Below the pieces are notes generated by a model that ran no database searches, was not told the origin of the DNA, and saw only the letters and a program-made list of their open reading frames with translations. A program made the position numbers and the translations under genes. A stretch of DNA of 64,000 nt from assembly GCA_944319745.1 (NCBI GenBank), contig CALUET010000013.1:62001-126000 (forward strand), given 5' to 3'. Position 1 is the stretch's first letter. Every line of letters starts with the position of its first letter. This document shows positions 14,768 to 24,767 of the stretch, in pieces. The stretch is from an uncultured Phocaeicola sp. Its GTDB lineage: Bacteria > Bacteroidota > Bacteroidia > Bacteroidales > Bacteroidaceae.

Positions 14768-15403
14768 TCATTTCCCTGTCCAGTGCGACGGATCTTCCCG
14801 CCATGCCTGCAACACGGGGATATCTTCTTCGGCTATATAGTTTGTTTTCAATGCAGCCTCGAGCACGGCATTGTAATTTGTCAACGTAATCAGCTCCACT
14901 TTGGCATTTTTGAAAGCTTCCACCGATACGTCAAATCCGTAAGTGAACGATGCAACCATGCCGATTACCTCGCAACCGTTCCGACGGATTGCCTCAACTG
15001 CTTTCAAACTGCTTCCGCCCGTAGAAATCAAATCTTCCACAACTACAACTTTCATTCCCGGCTTCAATTCGCCTTCTATCAGGTTCTCCAGTCCGTGATC
15101 TTTCGGGCTTGAACGAACATAAACGAAAGGTAAATTCAATTCCTCAGCGACCAATGCTCCCTGAGCGATGGCGCCTGTGGCAACTCCTGCAATCGCGTCG
15201 ACTCCGCTAAAACGTTCCATGATCACACGACACAGCTCCAGTTTCACGAAATTACGCAACGAAGGATACGATAACGTTTTACGATTGTCACAATAAATGG
15301 GAGATTTCCAACCCGAAGCCCAGGTAAAAGGGTTTACCGGCTGAATTTTCACAGCTTTCACTTTCAGCAGCTTCTCTGCGAATAATCTTTCTAAAGCTTT
15401 CAT
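14768..15403 (-). CDS. pyrE: Orotate phosphoribosyltransferase
   Basis: A 211-residue type I phosphoribosyltransferase joining orotate and PRPP to make orotidine 5'-monophosphate, step five of pyrimidine synthesis. The PRPP-binding signature VVVVEDLISTGGSSLKAV is complete, and the catalytic loop region VRSSPKDHGLENLIEG contains the conserved KDHG. ASGWKSPIYCDNRK near the N-terminus is the orotate-site strand. Length matches bacterial PyrE. A -7-like TAATTTTG lies upstream on the minus strand at 15436-15443. Confidence 0.96.
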   Translation of the reverse strand: MKALERLFAEKLLKVKAVKIQPVNPFTWASGWKSPIYCDNRKTLSYPSLRNFVKLELCRVIMERFSGVDAIAGVATGAIAQGALVAEELNLPFVYVRSSPKDHGLENLIEGELKPGMKVVVVEDLISTGGSSLKAVEAIRRNGCEVIGMVASFTYGFDVSVEAFKNAKVELITLTNYNAVLEAALKTNYIAEEDIPVLQAWREDPSHWTGK

Positions 15404-15435
15404 AAATCTATTACTTTATCTGATAAATATTTTTG

Positions 15436-15443
15436 CAAAATTA
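15436..15443 (-). promoter_or_regulatory. Putative -7 box for pyrE
   Basis: Minus-strand TAATTTTG fits TAnnTTTG and lies 33 bases ahead of the pyrE start codon. No good -33 box is seen. Confidence 0.4.
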
Positions 15444-15504
15444 AAGAATTACATCGGCAATCGAAAAAAACAAGACATTAATTTCTCTAAAAGCCGCCGG
15501 CTTT

Positions 15505-16194
15505 TTATTTTGCCCATGCCAGCGTTATCACACTGATACGTATGTCTTTTATGGCAGACAAGGCATCGGCACAAGCAACTAATGTCGCCCCCGTAGTAAG
15601 TACATCGTCGACCAACAGTATGTGTTTCCCTTCCAATACACAGGATTTTTCAGTCGCCTGAAACAAACGGTCTACATTTTGCCACCGCTCAAACGCACCC
15701 TTGTGTGTCTGTGTGACATTATTTCGCAGACGCACGAGCACATTATCGAACACCGGTATCGTTGTTACGTCGGATATTCCTTTGGCAAGCAGAAAACTTT
15801 GGTTATATCCTCTCCCACGCAAACGGGACTTATGCAAAGGAACCGGCACCATGCAATCAATTCCTTCGAAAAATCCGCACGAAAGCAGTTCATGAGCCAT
15901 CAGTTTTCCCATCTTCTCGCACAAACGATAACGGCCGTAATATTTCATGGCATACAGTATATGTGCCACACTGCCGCCTTTGGCATAATAAAATACGGAC
16001 GTGGCACGCTCTATGGGAAAGCGTCCCCAAAAGTATTTTTCCACTTCATTTCCGGGCTTATTCCCTATATTCGTATAAGGAAAATCCGTCATGCACGAAC
16101 AGCAGAAACCATCTTCATCTTTTAACAACCTCGCCCCACAGGTAAGGCACAGGCGCGGAAAAAAGAAATCCCGCAAATCATTCAAAAAACTCAT
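15505..16194 (-). CDS. comF: ComF-family phosphoribosyltransferase-like protein
   Basis: A ComF/GntX-type protein of about 229 residues: an N-terminal zinc-ribbon (CLTCG then CCSCM) followed by a phosphoribosyltransferase domain with the PRPP loop HILLVDDVLTTGATLVAC. In naturally competent bacteria ComF helps import single-stranded DNA; its function in Bacteroidetes is not established. Several in-frame ATGs exist (16215, 16206, 16200, 16194). I prefer 16194 because MSFLNDLRDFFFPRLCLTCG matches the usual short N-terminus and reduces overlap with recX. Even so the start overlaps the recX stop (16178-16180), so translation is coupled. Confidence 0.88.
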   Translation of the reverse strand: MSFLNDLRDFFFPRLCLTCGARLLKDEDGFCCSCMTDFPYTNIGNKPGNEVEKYFWGRFPIERATSVFYYAKGGSVAHILYAMKYYGRYRLCEKMGKLMAHELLSCGFFEGIDCMVPVPLHKSRLRGRGYNQSFLLAKGISDVTTIPVFDNVLVRLRNNVTQTHKGAFERWQNVDRLFQATEKSCVLEGKHILLVDDVLTTGATLVACADALSAIKDIRISVITLAWAK

Positions 16195-16657
16195 CGGCAT
16201 CTTCATGTTCCACACAGCGTTTTGCCTCGTCTATCGTATAGCCCCTTCCCACAGCGAAACGTATCAGTTTAGCCTGCCGCTCGTAGACATTTCGTGCAGT
16301 CACCGACCGGGATTTTACGGAAAGCAGCTCTTTTAACCCTTCAAAATATTCTTGTTCGTCTATTTCATCGAGGCCTGCATCGATATCTTCCGGCGATATT
16401 TTTTTGAGTTGAAGCATTTGCATAATCTTCACGCGCCCCCATTTGTTGAAACGGTATTTGTCGCGCACGAACGCTTTGCTGTATCTTTGCTCGTCAACAT
16501 AACGTGCTTTCAGTAAAAACTCCAGAATCTTATCTATTGTTTCGGGAGCGGCTTCCCATTGTCGAAGCTTTTGTTTCACCTCCAACAAGCACCGCTCCGC
16601 AGTGACACAATACCGTTCTGCTCTTTGTCTCAATTCTACGTCTGTGTATGTTTTCAT
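16178..16657 (-). CDS. recX: RecX-family regulator of RecA
   Basis: A 159-residue, highly charged helical protein matching RecX, which binds RecA filaments and limits their activity. It has the three-helix repeat pattern, with RAERYCVTAERCLLEVKQKLRQW near the start, FLLKARYVDEQRYSKAFVRDKYRFNKWGRVKIMQML in the middle and AKLIRFAVGRGYTIDEAKRCVE at the end. Its ATG overlaps the prmC stop by four bases, and its end overlaps comF, giving a tightly packed prmC-recX-comF operon. Confidence 0.9.
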   Translation of the reverse strand: MKTYTDVELRQRAERYCVTAERCLLEVKQKLRQWEAAPETIDKILEFLLKARYVDEQRYSKAFVRDKYRFNKWGRVKIMQMLQLKKISPEDIDAGLDEIDEQEYFEGLKELLSVKSRSVTARNVYERQAKLIRFAVGRGYTIDEAKRCVEHEDADEFFE

Positions 16658-17493
16658 GGTCTGACCGCTTTTATCATCCTGTCGTTATGCGACAAATCTT
16701 TCTTCAATTCCACTGAAATATAACCTGCTTCTTTCAACATATTCACGATATCCTGTCCGTACATTCGGTTTATTTCAAAATACAACGTTCCTCCCGGCAA
16801 CAATATATCCCGCCCAATCGTTGCAATCCGCCTGTAAAAACGTAACGGATCGTCGTCGGGAACAAACAAAGCAAGCGAAGGTTCCCAATCGAGTACATTC
16901 GGTTCCATCTCCGCCTTTTCCTTTTCCGTCACATAAGGAGGGTTGCTTACCAGGATGTCTGCCCGGAACTCCGGGAGGGAACCGGCCAAGATATCCACTT
17001 GCCGAAAATCGGCTTCAACCCCATTCGACAAGGCATTTTCTTTTGCAACAGCCAAAACTTTCGCAGAAATATCCCACCCCGTTATCTTCGCCTCGGGCAA
17101 CATCCGGCCTAACGATACCGCAATGCAACCACTTCCCGTCCCTATGTCCAGCACACGCAAGCCGGGTTGCAGATGATTTTCCGCTATCCAGCACACAAGT
17201 TCTCCCGTTTCCGGACGAGGAATCAGCACATCCGGAGTCACTTTAAACGTCAATCCGCAAAAAGGGGTATTCCCCGTTATATACTGAAGCGGCTCATAAC
17301 TTTTCAAACGTTGCAGAATATCGGCCAGCCGCAATTGATCGCTTTCCGAAAAATCCGTATCTTTGCCTGCGTACAGACAGGCGGCGGAAAGGCCAAAGAT
17401 ATCCGTCAATATCCATTTGGCCAAAGCCTCGCATTCCAAATCCGCATAAACATCGGACAAAGATTCTTTTATCGTATAATACAAAGGATGCAT
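16654..17493 (-). CDS. prmC: Release factor glutamine methyltransferase
   Basis: A 279-residue methyltransferase that N5-methylates the glutamine of the GGQ motif in peptide release factors. The SAM-binding motif VLDIGTGSGCIAVSLG and the catalytic NPPY (LVSNPPYVTEKEKAEME) are present, with the helical N-terminal release-factor-binding domain in about the first 85 residues. Length and layout are typical. It is the first gene of the minus-strand operon and is divergent from ribD, with only 31 bases between the two start codons. Confidence 0.95.
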   Translation of the reverse strand: MHPLYYTIKESLSDVYADLECEALAKWILTDIFGLSAACLYAGKDTDFSESDQLRLADILQRLKSYEPLQYITGNTPFCGLTFKVTPDVLIPRPETGELVCWIAENHLQPGLRVLDIGTGSGCIAVSLGRMLPEAKITGWDISAKVLAVAKENALSNGVEADFRQVDILAGSLPEFRADILVSNPPYVTEKEKAEMEPNVLDWEPSLALFVPDDDPLRFYRRIATIGRDILLPGGTLYFEINRMYGQDIVNMLKEAGYISVELKKDLSHNDRMIKAVRP

Positions 17494-17524
17494 AATGCAA
17501 AATTAAAAAATAAAACCCGACGCT

Positions 17525-18559
17525 ATGACAAAAGATGAAAAATATATCGAACGCTGCATACAATTGGCTCAAAACGGCCTGTGCAACACCCCGCCCAACC
17601 CAACGGTCGGCGCAGTAATCGTCCACAAAGACCGCATAATCGGTGAAGGTTATCACGTACGTTACGGCGAAGGACACGCAGAAGTAAACGCCATCCGCTC
17701 GGTAAAAGACGAACGCCTGCTGAAGGAGTCCACCATTTATGTCAGTCTGGAACCTTGCGCCCATTATGGGAAAACGCCGCCATGCGCCGACCTCATCATC
17801 AGAAAAGGCATACCCCGCGTTGTGATAGGATGTACCGATCCGTTTTCTTTGGTGGCGGGCAGAGGCATCCGCAAGCTGCAAGATGCCGGCCTGGATGTAA
17901 AAGTAGGCGTTCTGGAGGAAGAATGCCGTGCCCTTATCAAACCGTTTGCTGTCTTCAACATCCGGAAACGGCCGTACGTCACATTGAAATGGGCCGTTTC
18001 TGCCGACGGCTTCATGGATATTAACCGTACCGGAGGAAGCCCTGTTGTTCTGTCAAGCCCGCTCAGTTCGATACATGTTCACAAGCAACGCGCCGAGCAC
18101 AAAGCCATCCTTATAGGAAGAGACACGGCACTGCTTGACAATCCGTCCCTCACCACCCGCAACTGGTATGGAGACAACCCCATCCGAGTCGTGCTGGATA
18201 AAGACCTGACACTGCCCGAAAACCTCAAACTATTCGACGGCAGCATCCCGACCATCGTGTATAATGCCAAAGAAGACCGCTCCACACACAACCTGAAACG
18301 TATCCGTTTAAATTTCGAAGAAGACGTCATTCCCCAAATCATGACTTCGCTTTTCGAACAAAACATCCCGTCGCTTTTAGTGGAAGGCGGAAGCATTTTA
18401 CTGAAATCGTTTATACAATCGGAACAGTGGGACGAGGTATTTGTCGAACACGCTCCGGCCGTTCTAAAAGAAGGAATAGAGTCACCCGTCATTCCAAGCG
18501 GTTATACCTGCGAGTTTTTCAGCAGAGACGGCCGGATTATTTCGCATTTCATGCGCTAA
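17525..18559 (+). CDS. ribD: Bifunctional riboflavin biosynthesis deaminase/reductase
   Basis: A 344-residue fusion carrying out the two steps after GTP cyclohydrolase II in riboflavin synthesis. The N-terminal half (about 1-145) is a cytidine-deaminase-fold zinc enzyme with HAEVNAI and PCAHYGKTPPCADL supplying the zinc ligands and the proton-shuttle Glu. The C-terminal half (about 150-344) is the NADPH-dependent reductase, with LKWAVSADGFM at its start and LLVEGGSILLKSF near the end. It is divergent from prmC. Confidence 0.95.
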   Translation: MTKDEKYIERCIQLAQNGLCNTPPNPTVGAVIVHKDRIIGEGYHVRYGEGHAEVNAIRSVKDERLLKESTIYVSLEPCAHYGKTPPCADLIIRKGIPRVVIGCTDPFSLVAGRGIRKLQDAGLDVKVGVLEEECRALIKPFAVFNIRKRPYVTLKWAVSADGFMDINRTGGSPVVLSSPLSSIHVHKQRAEHKAILIGRDTALLDNPSLTTRNWYGDNPIRVVLDKDLTLPENLKLFDGSIPTIVYNAKEDRSTHNLKRIRLNFEEDVIPQIMTSLFEQNIPSLLVEGGSILLKSFIQSEQWDEVFVEHAPAVLKEGIESPVIPSGYTCEFFSRDGRIISHFMR

Positions 18560-18638
18560 TTAATAGAAAAAATACGACAAACAGGCGATAAAAAAGTCAA
18601 GTATATCCATAATTTTGTATAAAACTTGATATAAAAGC

Positions 18639-18668
18639 ATTGTAACGAAGAAAAACTTTCTACTTTTG
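18639..18668 (+). promoter_or_regulatory. Promoter of the DUF6242 gene
   Basis: ATTG (18639-18642), 18 bases, then TACTTTTG (18661-18668), close to the Bacteroides consensus, 33 bases ahead of the ATG at 18702. Confidence 0.6.
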
Positions 18669-18701
18669 CAACTTGTAACTTAATAAAGAATTCATTTGCA
18701 A

Positions 18702-20150
18702 ATGAGACTAAAGTCTTTACCATTTATCCCAACATTGTTTGGCATAGCTTTTCTACTGACTTCTTGCCTGGGAGAAAACCCGCTGACCGTTCCCGTAAGC
18801 GAAGAAACCAGTATTACCGATTTTTACGTAGGTCTGATGAAAGTAAGAGGAAAGACCGGTAAAAATCTCGAGAAAGACACAATCTACCGAATCAATATGG
18901 CGAGCTATCCTTTTACAATAGATCAACTAAACAGGCAAATCTATAATAAAGATTCGCTCCCGGTAGGCACAATGCTTGACAAAGTTGTGGTACACATTAC
19001 CGCCGATACGGAAAATATTTTCTACACAAAAAAAAGCAGTCTTACGGACACAGGAACCGATACAACATGGGTGGAAACCGACTCTATCGACTTTTCCATC
19101 GATCCCAACGGAGTCTTATTTAAAGTATCTTCTAATTCCAACGTAATGGGGCGCTCATACAATGTAAAAATAAACGTACACAATCAAGAGCCTGACTCGC
19201 TTATATGGAGCCAACCATACGCTTTGTCTTTCCCCGACAATGCAAGCCTGAGCCGCCAAAAAGCCTTATTTACCGACGGAAAATTATATGTGTTCGGCAA
19301 CGACAACGGAACGGTTAAAGCACAATATACGACAATAGATTATACTTATTCCAGCGACAACGTAGCAAACAACGCCGCTCCTGACACATGGAACGCCATT
19401 ACTTTGCCATCGGGGACGGACAGCTATTCTCCCATCGTATGGGACGGATTGATCTATTTCCTTGCAGGCAATCGGTTGTACACCCTCGATCCGGCAACAA
19501 ATCTCTATGAGGAAAGCGAGGAAACAACCCAGCTCAGCGCCCTTATCGCCGGAACAGACGGGACGGAAAAACGGCTTTACGCCATCGACATGAACGGGAA
19601 TTGTATCACAAAAGAAAACGATATGCCGTTCGGAGAACCTGAAGAAACAGACGAAAACTTCCCGAAAGACGTGAGATTGTGCGCCGCCAACATTCCCATG
19701 ACCTACAATGAAAATCTGACACGTACCGTCGTTTTAGGATATAACAAGGCAGGAACAGAGCAAGACACTACAAACATTGTATGCAATCGTATAACAAATG
19801 AGAGCACATGGACCATTTATCAGCAGAGTAATGCCGAATTCACATGCCCAAGACTGGAGAATCCCACACTCATTTATTACGATAAAAAGCTTTATACCTT
19901 CGGAGGAAAATCAAAAAATTGGGAACCCTTCGAACAATTCTTCTGCTCGGAAGACTACGGACTGACGTGGAAACCCACAACAAAATCCATGGTTTTCCCG
20001 GAAGATTTCCGGACATTCTACAATGAATCGGCAGAAGAAAACAGTTATTCCTGCGCCATAGACGACCAAAATTATATCTGGATTGTCTGGCACGACGGGA
20101 AAATCAGTCGCGGACGCGTAAATCATTTTGGATTTGCGCCCAAATGGTAA
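18702..20150 (+). CDS. DUF6242-type lipoprotein
   Basis: A 482-residue lipoprotein with signal peptide and lipobox LLTSCLGE (Cys at about residue 22). I recognise the general form of a Bacteroidales-specific family that I believe is DUF6242. An N-terminal beta domain (to about residue 165) is followed by a repeated beta-strand region resembling Kelch or BNR-like propeller blades (GKLYVFGNDNG, DGLIYFLAGNRLYTLD, KLYTFGGKSKNWEPF, SEDYGLTWKP). No enzymatic motif is visible. It should sit on the periplasmic or outer face of the outer membrane. The start is the ATG at 18702 rather than the upstream TTG. uppS follows 24 bases after the stop. Confidence 0.82.
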   Translation: MRLKSLPFIPTLFGIAFLLTSCLGENPLTVPVSEETSITDFYVGLMKVRGKTGKNLEKDTIYRINMASYPFTIDQLNRQIYNKDSLPVGTMLDKVVVHITADTENIFYTKKSSLTDTGTDTTWVETDSIDFSIDPNGVLFKVSSNSNVMGRSYNVKINVHNQEPDSLIWSQPYALSFPDNASLSRQKALFTDGKLYVFGNDNGTVKAQYTTIDYTYSSDNVANNAAPDTWNAITLPSGTDSYSPIVWDGLIYFLAGNRLYTLDPATNLYEESEETTQLSALIAGTDGTEKRLYAIDMNGNCITKENDMPFGEPEETDENFPKDVRLCAANIPMTYNENLTRTVVLGYNKAGTEQDTTNIVCNRITNESTWTIYQQSNAEFTCPRLENPTLIYYDKKLYTFGGKSKNWEPFEQFFCSEDYGLTWKPTTKSMVFPEDFRTFYNESAEENSYSCAIDDQNYIWIVWHDGKISRGRVNHFGFAPKW

Positions 20151-20174
20151 GAAAAAAAATTCCAATCGAACAGT

Positions 20175-20912
20175 ATGTTATATAAAGACCTAATTGATAA
20201 AACGCGCATTCCCACACACGTAGCCATCATCATGGACGGCAACGGACGATGGGCAAAACAGCGGGGGAAGAACCGTTCTTTCGGTCACCAGGCCGGTGCG
20301 GAAACCGTCCATATTATAACAGAAGAAGCTGCTCGCTTGGGAATAAAATACTTAACGCTGTACACATTCTCAACAGAAAACTGGAACAGGCCGACAGAAG
20401 AAATCTCGGCGCTGATGAGTCTTTTGATGGACTCCATAGAAGAAGATACCTTGATGAAAAACAACATCAAGTTTTACACCATCGGAGAAAACAGCAAACT
20501 TCCCGAAAATGTGCGGACTCGTTTGGAACAATGTATCGCACATACTGCATCGAATACCGGGATGTGCCTGACATTGGCCCTCAGCTATTCCGCAAAATGG
20601 GAAATAACCGAAGCAGTAAAAAAGATTGCTTCGCAAATAACACATGGAGAATTAAATGTAAATGATATAACAGACCGAACGATAGAACAAAATTTGGCGA
20701 CACATAATATGCCTGATCCCGACCTGCTGATACGCACGGGGGGAGAACTTCGCTTAAGCAATTTTCTACTGTGGCAGTGTGCTTACTCGGAACTTTACTT
20801 TTGCAATACTTTCTGGCCCGACTTTAAAGCCGAGGAATTTCATCAGGCTATTTATGATTATCAACAAAGAGAACGTCGTTTCGGCAAAACAAGTGAACAA
20901 ATCGAAAAATAG
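20175..20912 (+). CDS. uppS: Isoprenyl (undecaprenyl) diphosphate synthase
   Basis: A 245-residue cis-prenyltransferase making the C55 carrier lipid for peptidoglycan and surface polysaccharides. The signature [19 protein letters not shown] (catalytic Asp in the first residues) and the second block [19 protein letters not shown] are intact, with YSELYF after it. Only two bases separate it from bamA, so uppS, bamA and probably the ompH genes form an envelope-biogenesis operon. Confidence 0.96.
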   Translation: MLYKDLIDKTRIPTHVAIIMDGNGRWAKQRGKNRSFGHQAGAETVHIITEEAARLGIKYLTLYTFSTENWNRPTEEISALMSLLMDSIEEDTLMKNNIKFYTIGENSKLPENVRTRLEQCIAHTASNTGMCLTLALSYSAKWEITEAVKKIASQITHGELNVNDITDRTIEQNLATHNMPDPDLLIRTGGELRLSNFLLWQCAYSELYFCNTFWPDFKAEEFHQAIYDYQQRERRFGKTSEQIEK

Positions 20913-20914
20913 AA

Positions 20915-23557
20915 ATGCGATACATTCCCTTTATCTTGTTGGCTTTCGCAGGCATATTCTGCTTCCCCGGAACAGGATATGCACAAGAAAATATTGCGGA
21001 AGAAGATAATAATCCCGTAATTCTTTATGACGGCACAAGAAAAAAATATGAAATAGCCGACATAAAAGTGACAGGCATGAAAAACTATGAAGACTATGTA
21101 TTAATAGGAATATCCGGATTAAGTGTCGGACAAACTATCACCGTACCCGGCGATGATATATCCGATGCCGTGAAACGATACTGGAGACACGGCCTGTTCT
21201 CTGACGTAAAAATATCCGCAGAAAAGATCGTAGGAAACAAAATCTATTTGTTAATCCAGCTGAGACAGCATCCCCGTATTGCAGATGTTGCCTACTACGG
21301 AGTGAAAAAGGGCGAAAAAGATGATATAAAAAACAAACTGGGAAATTTGACGAAAGGCATGCAGATAACACCGAACGTCATTGACCGTGCCAAGATCTTA
21401 ATCAAAAGATATTTTGATGATAAAGGATTCAAAAACGCAGAAGTCAATATCGTCGAGCGCGAAGATCCAAGTAACAAAGAGCAAGTATACATCGATGTAT
21501 ACGTAGACAAGAAGGCAAAAGTCAAAGTTCACAAGATCACAATTGAAGGCAATGAAGTGCTATCGGACAGAAAGATTAAGCGAACGATGAAGAAGACTAA
21601 CGAAAAAGGTCGACTTGTTAATCTCTTCCGAGCAAAGAAATTCATTGACGAAAGGTACGAAGAAGACAAAAAGAAAATCATTGAAAAGTATAACGAACTG
21701 GGTTATCGTGATGCACAAATCACGGTAGACAGCGTATCGCAACACGACGAACGCACGGTAGATATCTATATGAAGATTCACGAAGGGAACAAATATTACT
21801 TGAGAGATATCACGTGGGTAGGAAATACGGTGTATCCTTCTGAACTGTTGAGCCAGCAGTTAGGAATGAAACGCGGCGACGTTTACAACCAAAAACTACT
21901 GCAAGACCGATTAAAGAACGACGAAGATGCCATCGGAAACAACTATTATAACAATGGTTATGTGTTTTATAGTCTGGATCCCGTGGAGATTAATATCGAT
22001 AACGACTCCATCGACCTGGAAATGCGTATCTATGAAGGGAAACAAGCAACGATCAGTCATGTGAGAATTAACGGGAACGACCGCTTGTACGAAGACGTGG
22101 TACGCCGTGAGTTAAGAACCCGTCCGGGAGATTTGTTCAGCAAAGAAGCACTTGAACGTTCTTATCGTGAAATTGCCCAAATGGGACATTTCAATCCGGA
22201 AAACATCAACCCTGACATACGACCTGATCCGGCTAATGGAACAGTAGACATTAATTGGGATCTGGAGTCGAAGGCAAATGACCAAATCGAGTTCTCTGCC
22301 GGATGGGGACAAACCGGTGTCATCGGTAAGTTAAGCTTGAAATTCACGAACTTCTCGTTCGCCAACCTCTTCCGTAAAAACGAAAACTTCAGAGGTTTCC
22401 TTCCGCAAGGTGACGGACAAACCTTAACCCTCAGCGGACAAACCAACGGACGGTACTACCAATCATACAGTATTTCGTTCTTCGATCCCTGGTTCGGCGG
22501 AAAACGTCCTACCCAGTTCTCGGTGTCTGCATACTATTCTATACAGACAGACGTCAGCAGCTTATATTATAACCAGGCGTACATGAATAACTATTACAGT
22601 TACCTGACAGGATATGGAGGCCTTTACAATGATTATTATGACAACTACAGTTCATACTTCGATCCCGACCGTTCTTTGAAAATGTTCGGCTTCTCCGTAG
22701 GATGGGGTAAACGTTTGAAATGGCCTGACGACTTCTTCCAGATATATGCCGAGCTTTCTTACCAGCGGTTTATCTTAAGGGACTGGGATTACCTCTACAT
22801 CCGTATGGCTAACGGCGACTATCTTACTACGGGTAAGTGCAACAGTTTGAGTCTGAACATTACATTGTCTCGTAATTCTCAGGACAACCCCATATACCCG
22901 CGCTACGGTTCAGAGTTTTCTGCATCGGTACAAATCACACCGCCTTACTCGTTGTTTGACAAAAAAGATTACAACACTTATGGCAAGAATAATGCAGAAG
23001 AAGCCGCATCGATGTATAAATGGATCGAATATCACAAGTGGAAATTCAAAGCAAAGACCTATACGGCCCTGATGGGAATCCAGAAGTGTCCGGTAATCAT
23101 GACGCGTACTGAATTCGGAATTCTGGGACACTTCAACAAGAACCGGCGCTCTCCGTTTGAAACATTCTACGTGGGAGGTGACGGAATGACGGGATACAGT
23201 TACAACTACGCTTCGGAAACCATCGCTCTACGCGGTTATGAAAACGGAGCCCTGACGCCCTATGGTAGCGAAGGTTATGCCTACATCCGTTTGGGAGCCG
23301 AGCTAAGATACCCGCTGATGCTGGAAAATTCAACCAGTATTTACGCCCTCGGTTTCGTGGAAGCCGGTAACGCATGGACAGATGCTTCCGATTTCAATCC
23401 GTTTAAACTCAAGCGTTCGGCCGGAGTGGGCGTACGTGTATTCCTCCCGATGGTCGGCATGATGGGTATAGACTGGGCCTACGGATTTGACAAAATCAAC
23501 GGTTCAATGGAATATAGCGGAAGCCAGTTCCATTTCATTATAGGACAAGAATTCTAA
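20915..23557 (+). CDS. bamA: Outer membrane protein assembly factor BamA
   Basis: An 880-residue Omp85 protein, the central subunit of the machine that inserts beta-barrel proteins into the outer membrane. It has a signal peptide (cut near residue 23), a run of POTRA domains over about residues 40-450, and a C-terminal 16-strand barrel ending FHFIIGQEF with the terminal Phe required for barrel insertion. VRVFLPMVGMMGIDWAYGFD is the conserved late-barrel region. Two Skp-like chaperone genes follow directly, as in many Bacteroidetes. Confidence 0.96.
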   Translation: MRYIPFILLAFAGIFCFPGTGYAQENIAEEDNNPVILYDGTRKKYEIADIKVTGMKNYEDYVLIGISGLSVGQTITVPGDDISDAVKRYWRHGLFSDVKISAEKIVGNKIYLLIQLRQHPRIADVAYYGVKKGEKDDIKNKLGNLTKGMQITPNVIDRAKILIKRYFDDKGFKNAEVNIVEREDPSNKEQVYIDVYVDKKAKVKVHKITIEGNEVLSDRKIKRTMKKTNEKGRLVNLFRAKKFIDERYEEDKKKIIEKYNELGYRDAQITVDSVSQHDERTVDIYMKIHEGNKYYLRDITWVGNTVYPSELLSQQLGMKRGDVYNQKLLQDRLKNDEDAIGNNYYNNGYVFYSLDPVEINIDNDSIDLEMRIYEGKQATISHVRINGNDRLYEDVVRRELRTRPGDLFSKEALERSYREIAQMGHFNPENINPDIRPDPANGTVDINWDLESKANDQIEFSAGWGQTGVIGKLSLKFTNFSFANLFRKNENFRGFLPQGDGQTLTLSGQTNGRYYQSYSISFFDPWFGGKRPTQFSVSAYYSIQTDVSSLYYNQAYMNNYYSYLTGYGGLYNDYYDNYSSYFDPDRSLKMFGFSVGWGKRLKWPDDFFQIYAELSYQRFILRDWDYLYIRMANGDYLTTGKCNSLSLNITLSRNSQDNPIYPRYGSEFSASVQITPPYSLFDKKDYNTYGKNNAEEAASMYKWIEYHKWKFKAKTYTALMGIQKCPVIMTRTEFGILGHFNKNRRSPFETFYVGGDGMTGYSYNYASETIALRGYENGALTPYGSEGYAYIRLGAELRYPLMLENSTSIYALGFVEAGNAWTDASDFNPFKLKRSAGVGVRVFLPMVGMMGIDWAYGFDKINGSMEYSGSQFHFIIGQEF

Positions 23558-23567
23558 ATTCAAAGTT

Positions 23568-24083
23568 ATGAAAAAATTAGTATTTGCTGCTTTTCTGTTT
23601 ATTGCATGCGCATTCACAACACATGCACAACGGTTTGTTTTAGTAGACATGGAATATATTACACAACAAATCCCTGCCTACCAGCAAGCCAATCAAAAGC
23701 TGGAAACGCTCTCGAAACAATGGCAAAGTGAAATCGACGCCAAAAACAATGAGGCAAAAGAACTGTATGAAACATACCAACAGACGGCATCCTCATTGAG
23801 CGACACGCAAAAAACAGCCAAAGAGAACGAAATCGTTGCCAAAGAAAAAGAGGCGGCCGATTTAAGAATAAAGTATTTCGGTCCGGAAGGAGAAATGATG
23901 AAACAACAACAAGAACTTATCTCTCCCTATCTTGATGCCATATATAATGCCATAAAAGAGCTGTCCATAGCAAACGGATACGATGCCGTAATAGACAGGG
24001 CTTCGGCACAAAGCATGATTTTTGCTTCGCCCCGCATAGACATCAGCGATGAAGTTCTTGAAAAATTAGGATATTCAAATTAA
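23568..24083 (+). CDS. OmpH/Skp-family periplasmic chaperone (first copy)
   Basis: A 171-residue secreted protein (signal peptide MKKLVFAAFLFIACAFTTHA) of the Skp/OmpH family, which holds unfolded outer membrane proteins in the periplasm. FVLVDMEYITQQIPAYQQANQKL opens the mature part; a long charged coiled-coil tentacle (about 50-115) is followed by the returning helix and a short beta segment (YDAVIDRASAQSMIFASP). It begins ten bases after bamA. The second copy follows after about 95 bases and appears to have its own promoter. Confidence 0.92.
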   Translation: MKKLVFAAFLFIACAFTTHAQRFVLVDMEYITQQIPAYQQANQKLETLSKQWQSEIDAKNNEAKELYETYQQTASSLSDTQKTAKENEIVAKEKEAADLRIKYFGPEGEMMKQQQELISPYLDAIYNAIKELSIANGYDAVIDRASAQSMIFASPRIDISDEVLEKLGYSN

Positions 24084-24088
24084 TTTTA

Positions 24089-24096
24089 TACATTTG
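24089..24096 (+). promoter_or_regulatory. Putative -7 box for the second ompH gene
   Basis: TACATTTG fits TAnnTTTG, 85 bases ahead of the second ompH start. Confidence 0.4.
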
Positions 24097-24178
24097 CAAA
24101 TAAGTTGGGGACGCTGAAAAAGACAGAGAACCAACACCAAAAATCTGAAAAGAATTAACCAATTAAAAGACCAAAGAC

Positions 24179-24739
24179 ATGTTAAAGAAAATTGTTTTAT
24201 TACTTTTACTTATTGTACCGGTGAGCGCATTCGCTCAAAAATTTGCACACTTCAGATCTATGGATATCATTATGGTAATGCCTGAATGGAACAAAGCTCA
24301 AACAGATATCCAAGCAATGCAAAAACAATATGAAGACGAAATGAAACGTGCTTCGGATGAATTCAACAAAAAATTCGCAGAATACCAGAAAGAACAATCC
24401 ACTCTTCCGCAAAACATACAAGAACGTCGCCAAAAAGAACTTCAAGACATGAACGAAAGAGCGGCACAGTTCCAACAAGATGCTTCACAACAATTGCAAA
24501 GCGCATACGAGAAAATGATGGAACCCATCTACCAAAAATTGGATGATGCCATCAAGGCGATAGGAACTTCAGGCGGATATACTTACGTTTTCGACCTGAA
24601 CAGAACCGACATTCCTTACATCGATACAACCGTATCAAAGGATGTAACCAATGACATCAAAACGAAATTAGGAATCAGCCTTACCGCTGTTCCGCCTACA
24701 CAAAGCACAGGGACAACCACACAACAACCGGCACAATAA
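24179..24739 (+). CDS. OmpH/Skp-family periplasmic chaperone (second copy)
   Basis: A 186-residue secreted protein (signal peptide MLKKIVLLLLLIVPVSAFA) of the Skp/OmpH family. KFAHFRSMDIIMVMPEWNKAQTDIQ is followed by a Gln-, Lys- and Glu-rich coiled coil (about 45-110) and a short C-terminal domain. It ends in a low-complexity Thr/Gln/Pro tail (TQSTGTTTQQPAQ) absent from the first copy. Tandem ompH genes behind bamA are normal in Bacteroidales; the two probably have overlapping clients. Confidence 0.92.
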   Translation: MLKKIVLLLLLIVPVSAFAQKFAHFRSMDIIMVMPEWNKAQTDIQAMQKQYEDEMKRASDEFNKKFAEYQKEQSTLPQNIQERRQKELQDMNERAAQFQQDASQQLQSAYEKMMEPIYQKLDDAIKAIGTSGGYTYVFDLNRTDIPYIDTTVSKDVTNDIKTKLGISLTAVPPTQSTGTTTQQPAQ

Positions 24740-24767
24740 GTTTTCATACACGAAAATATATAACTTA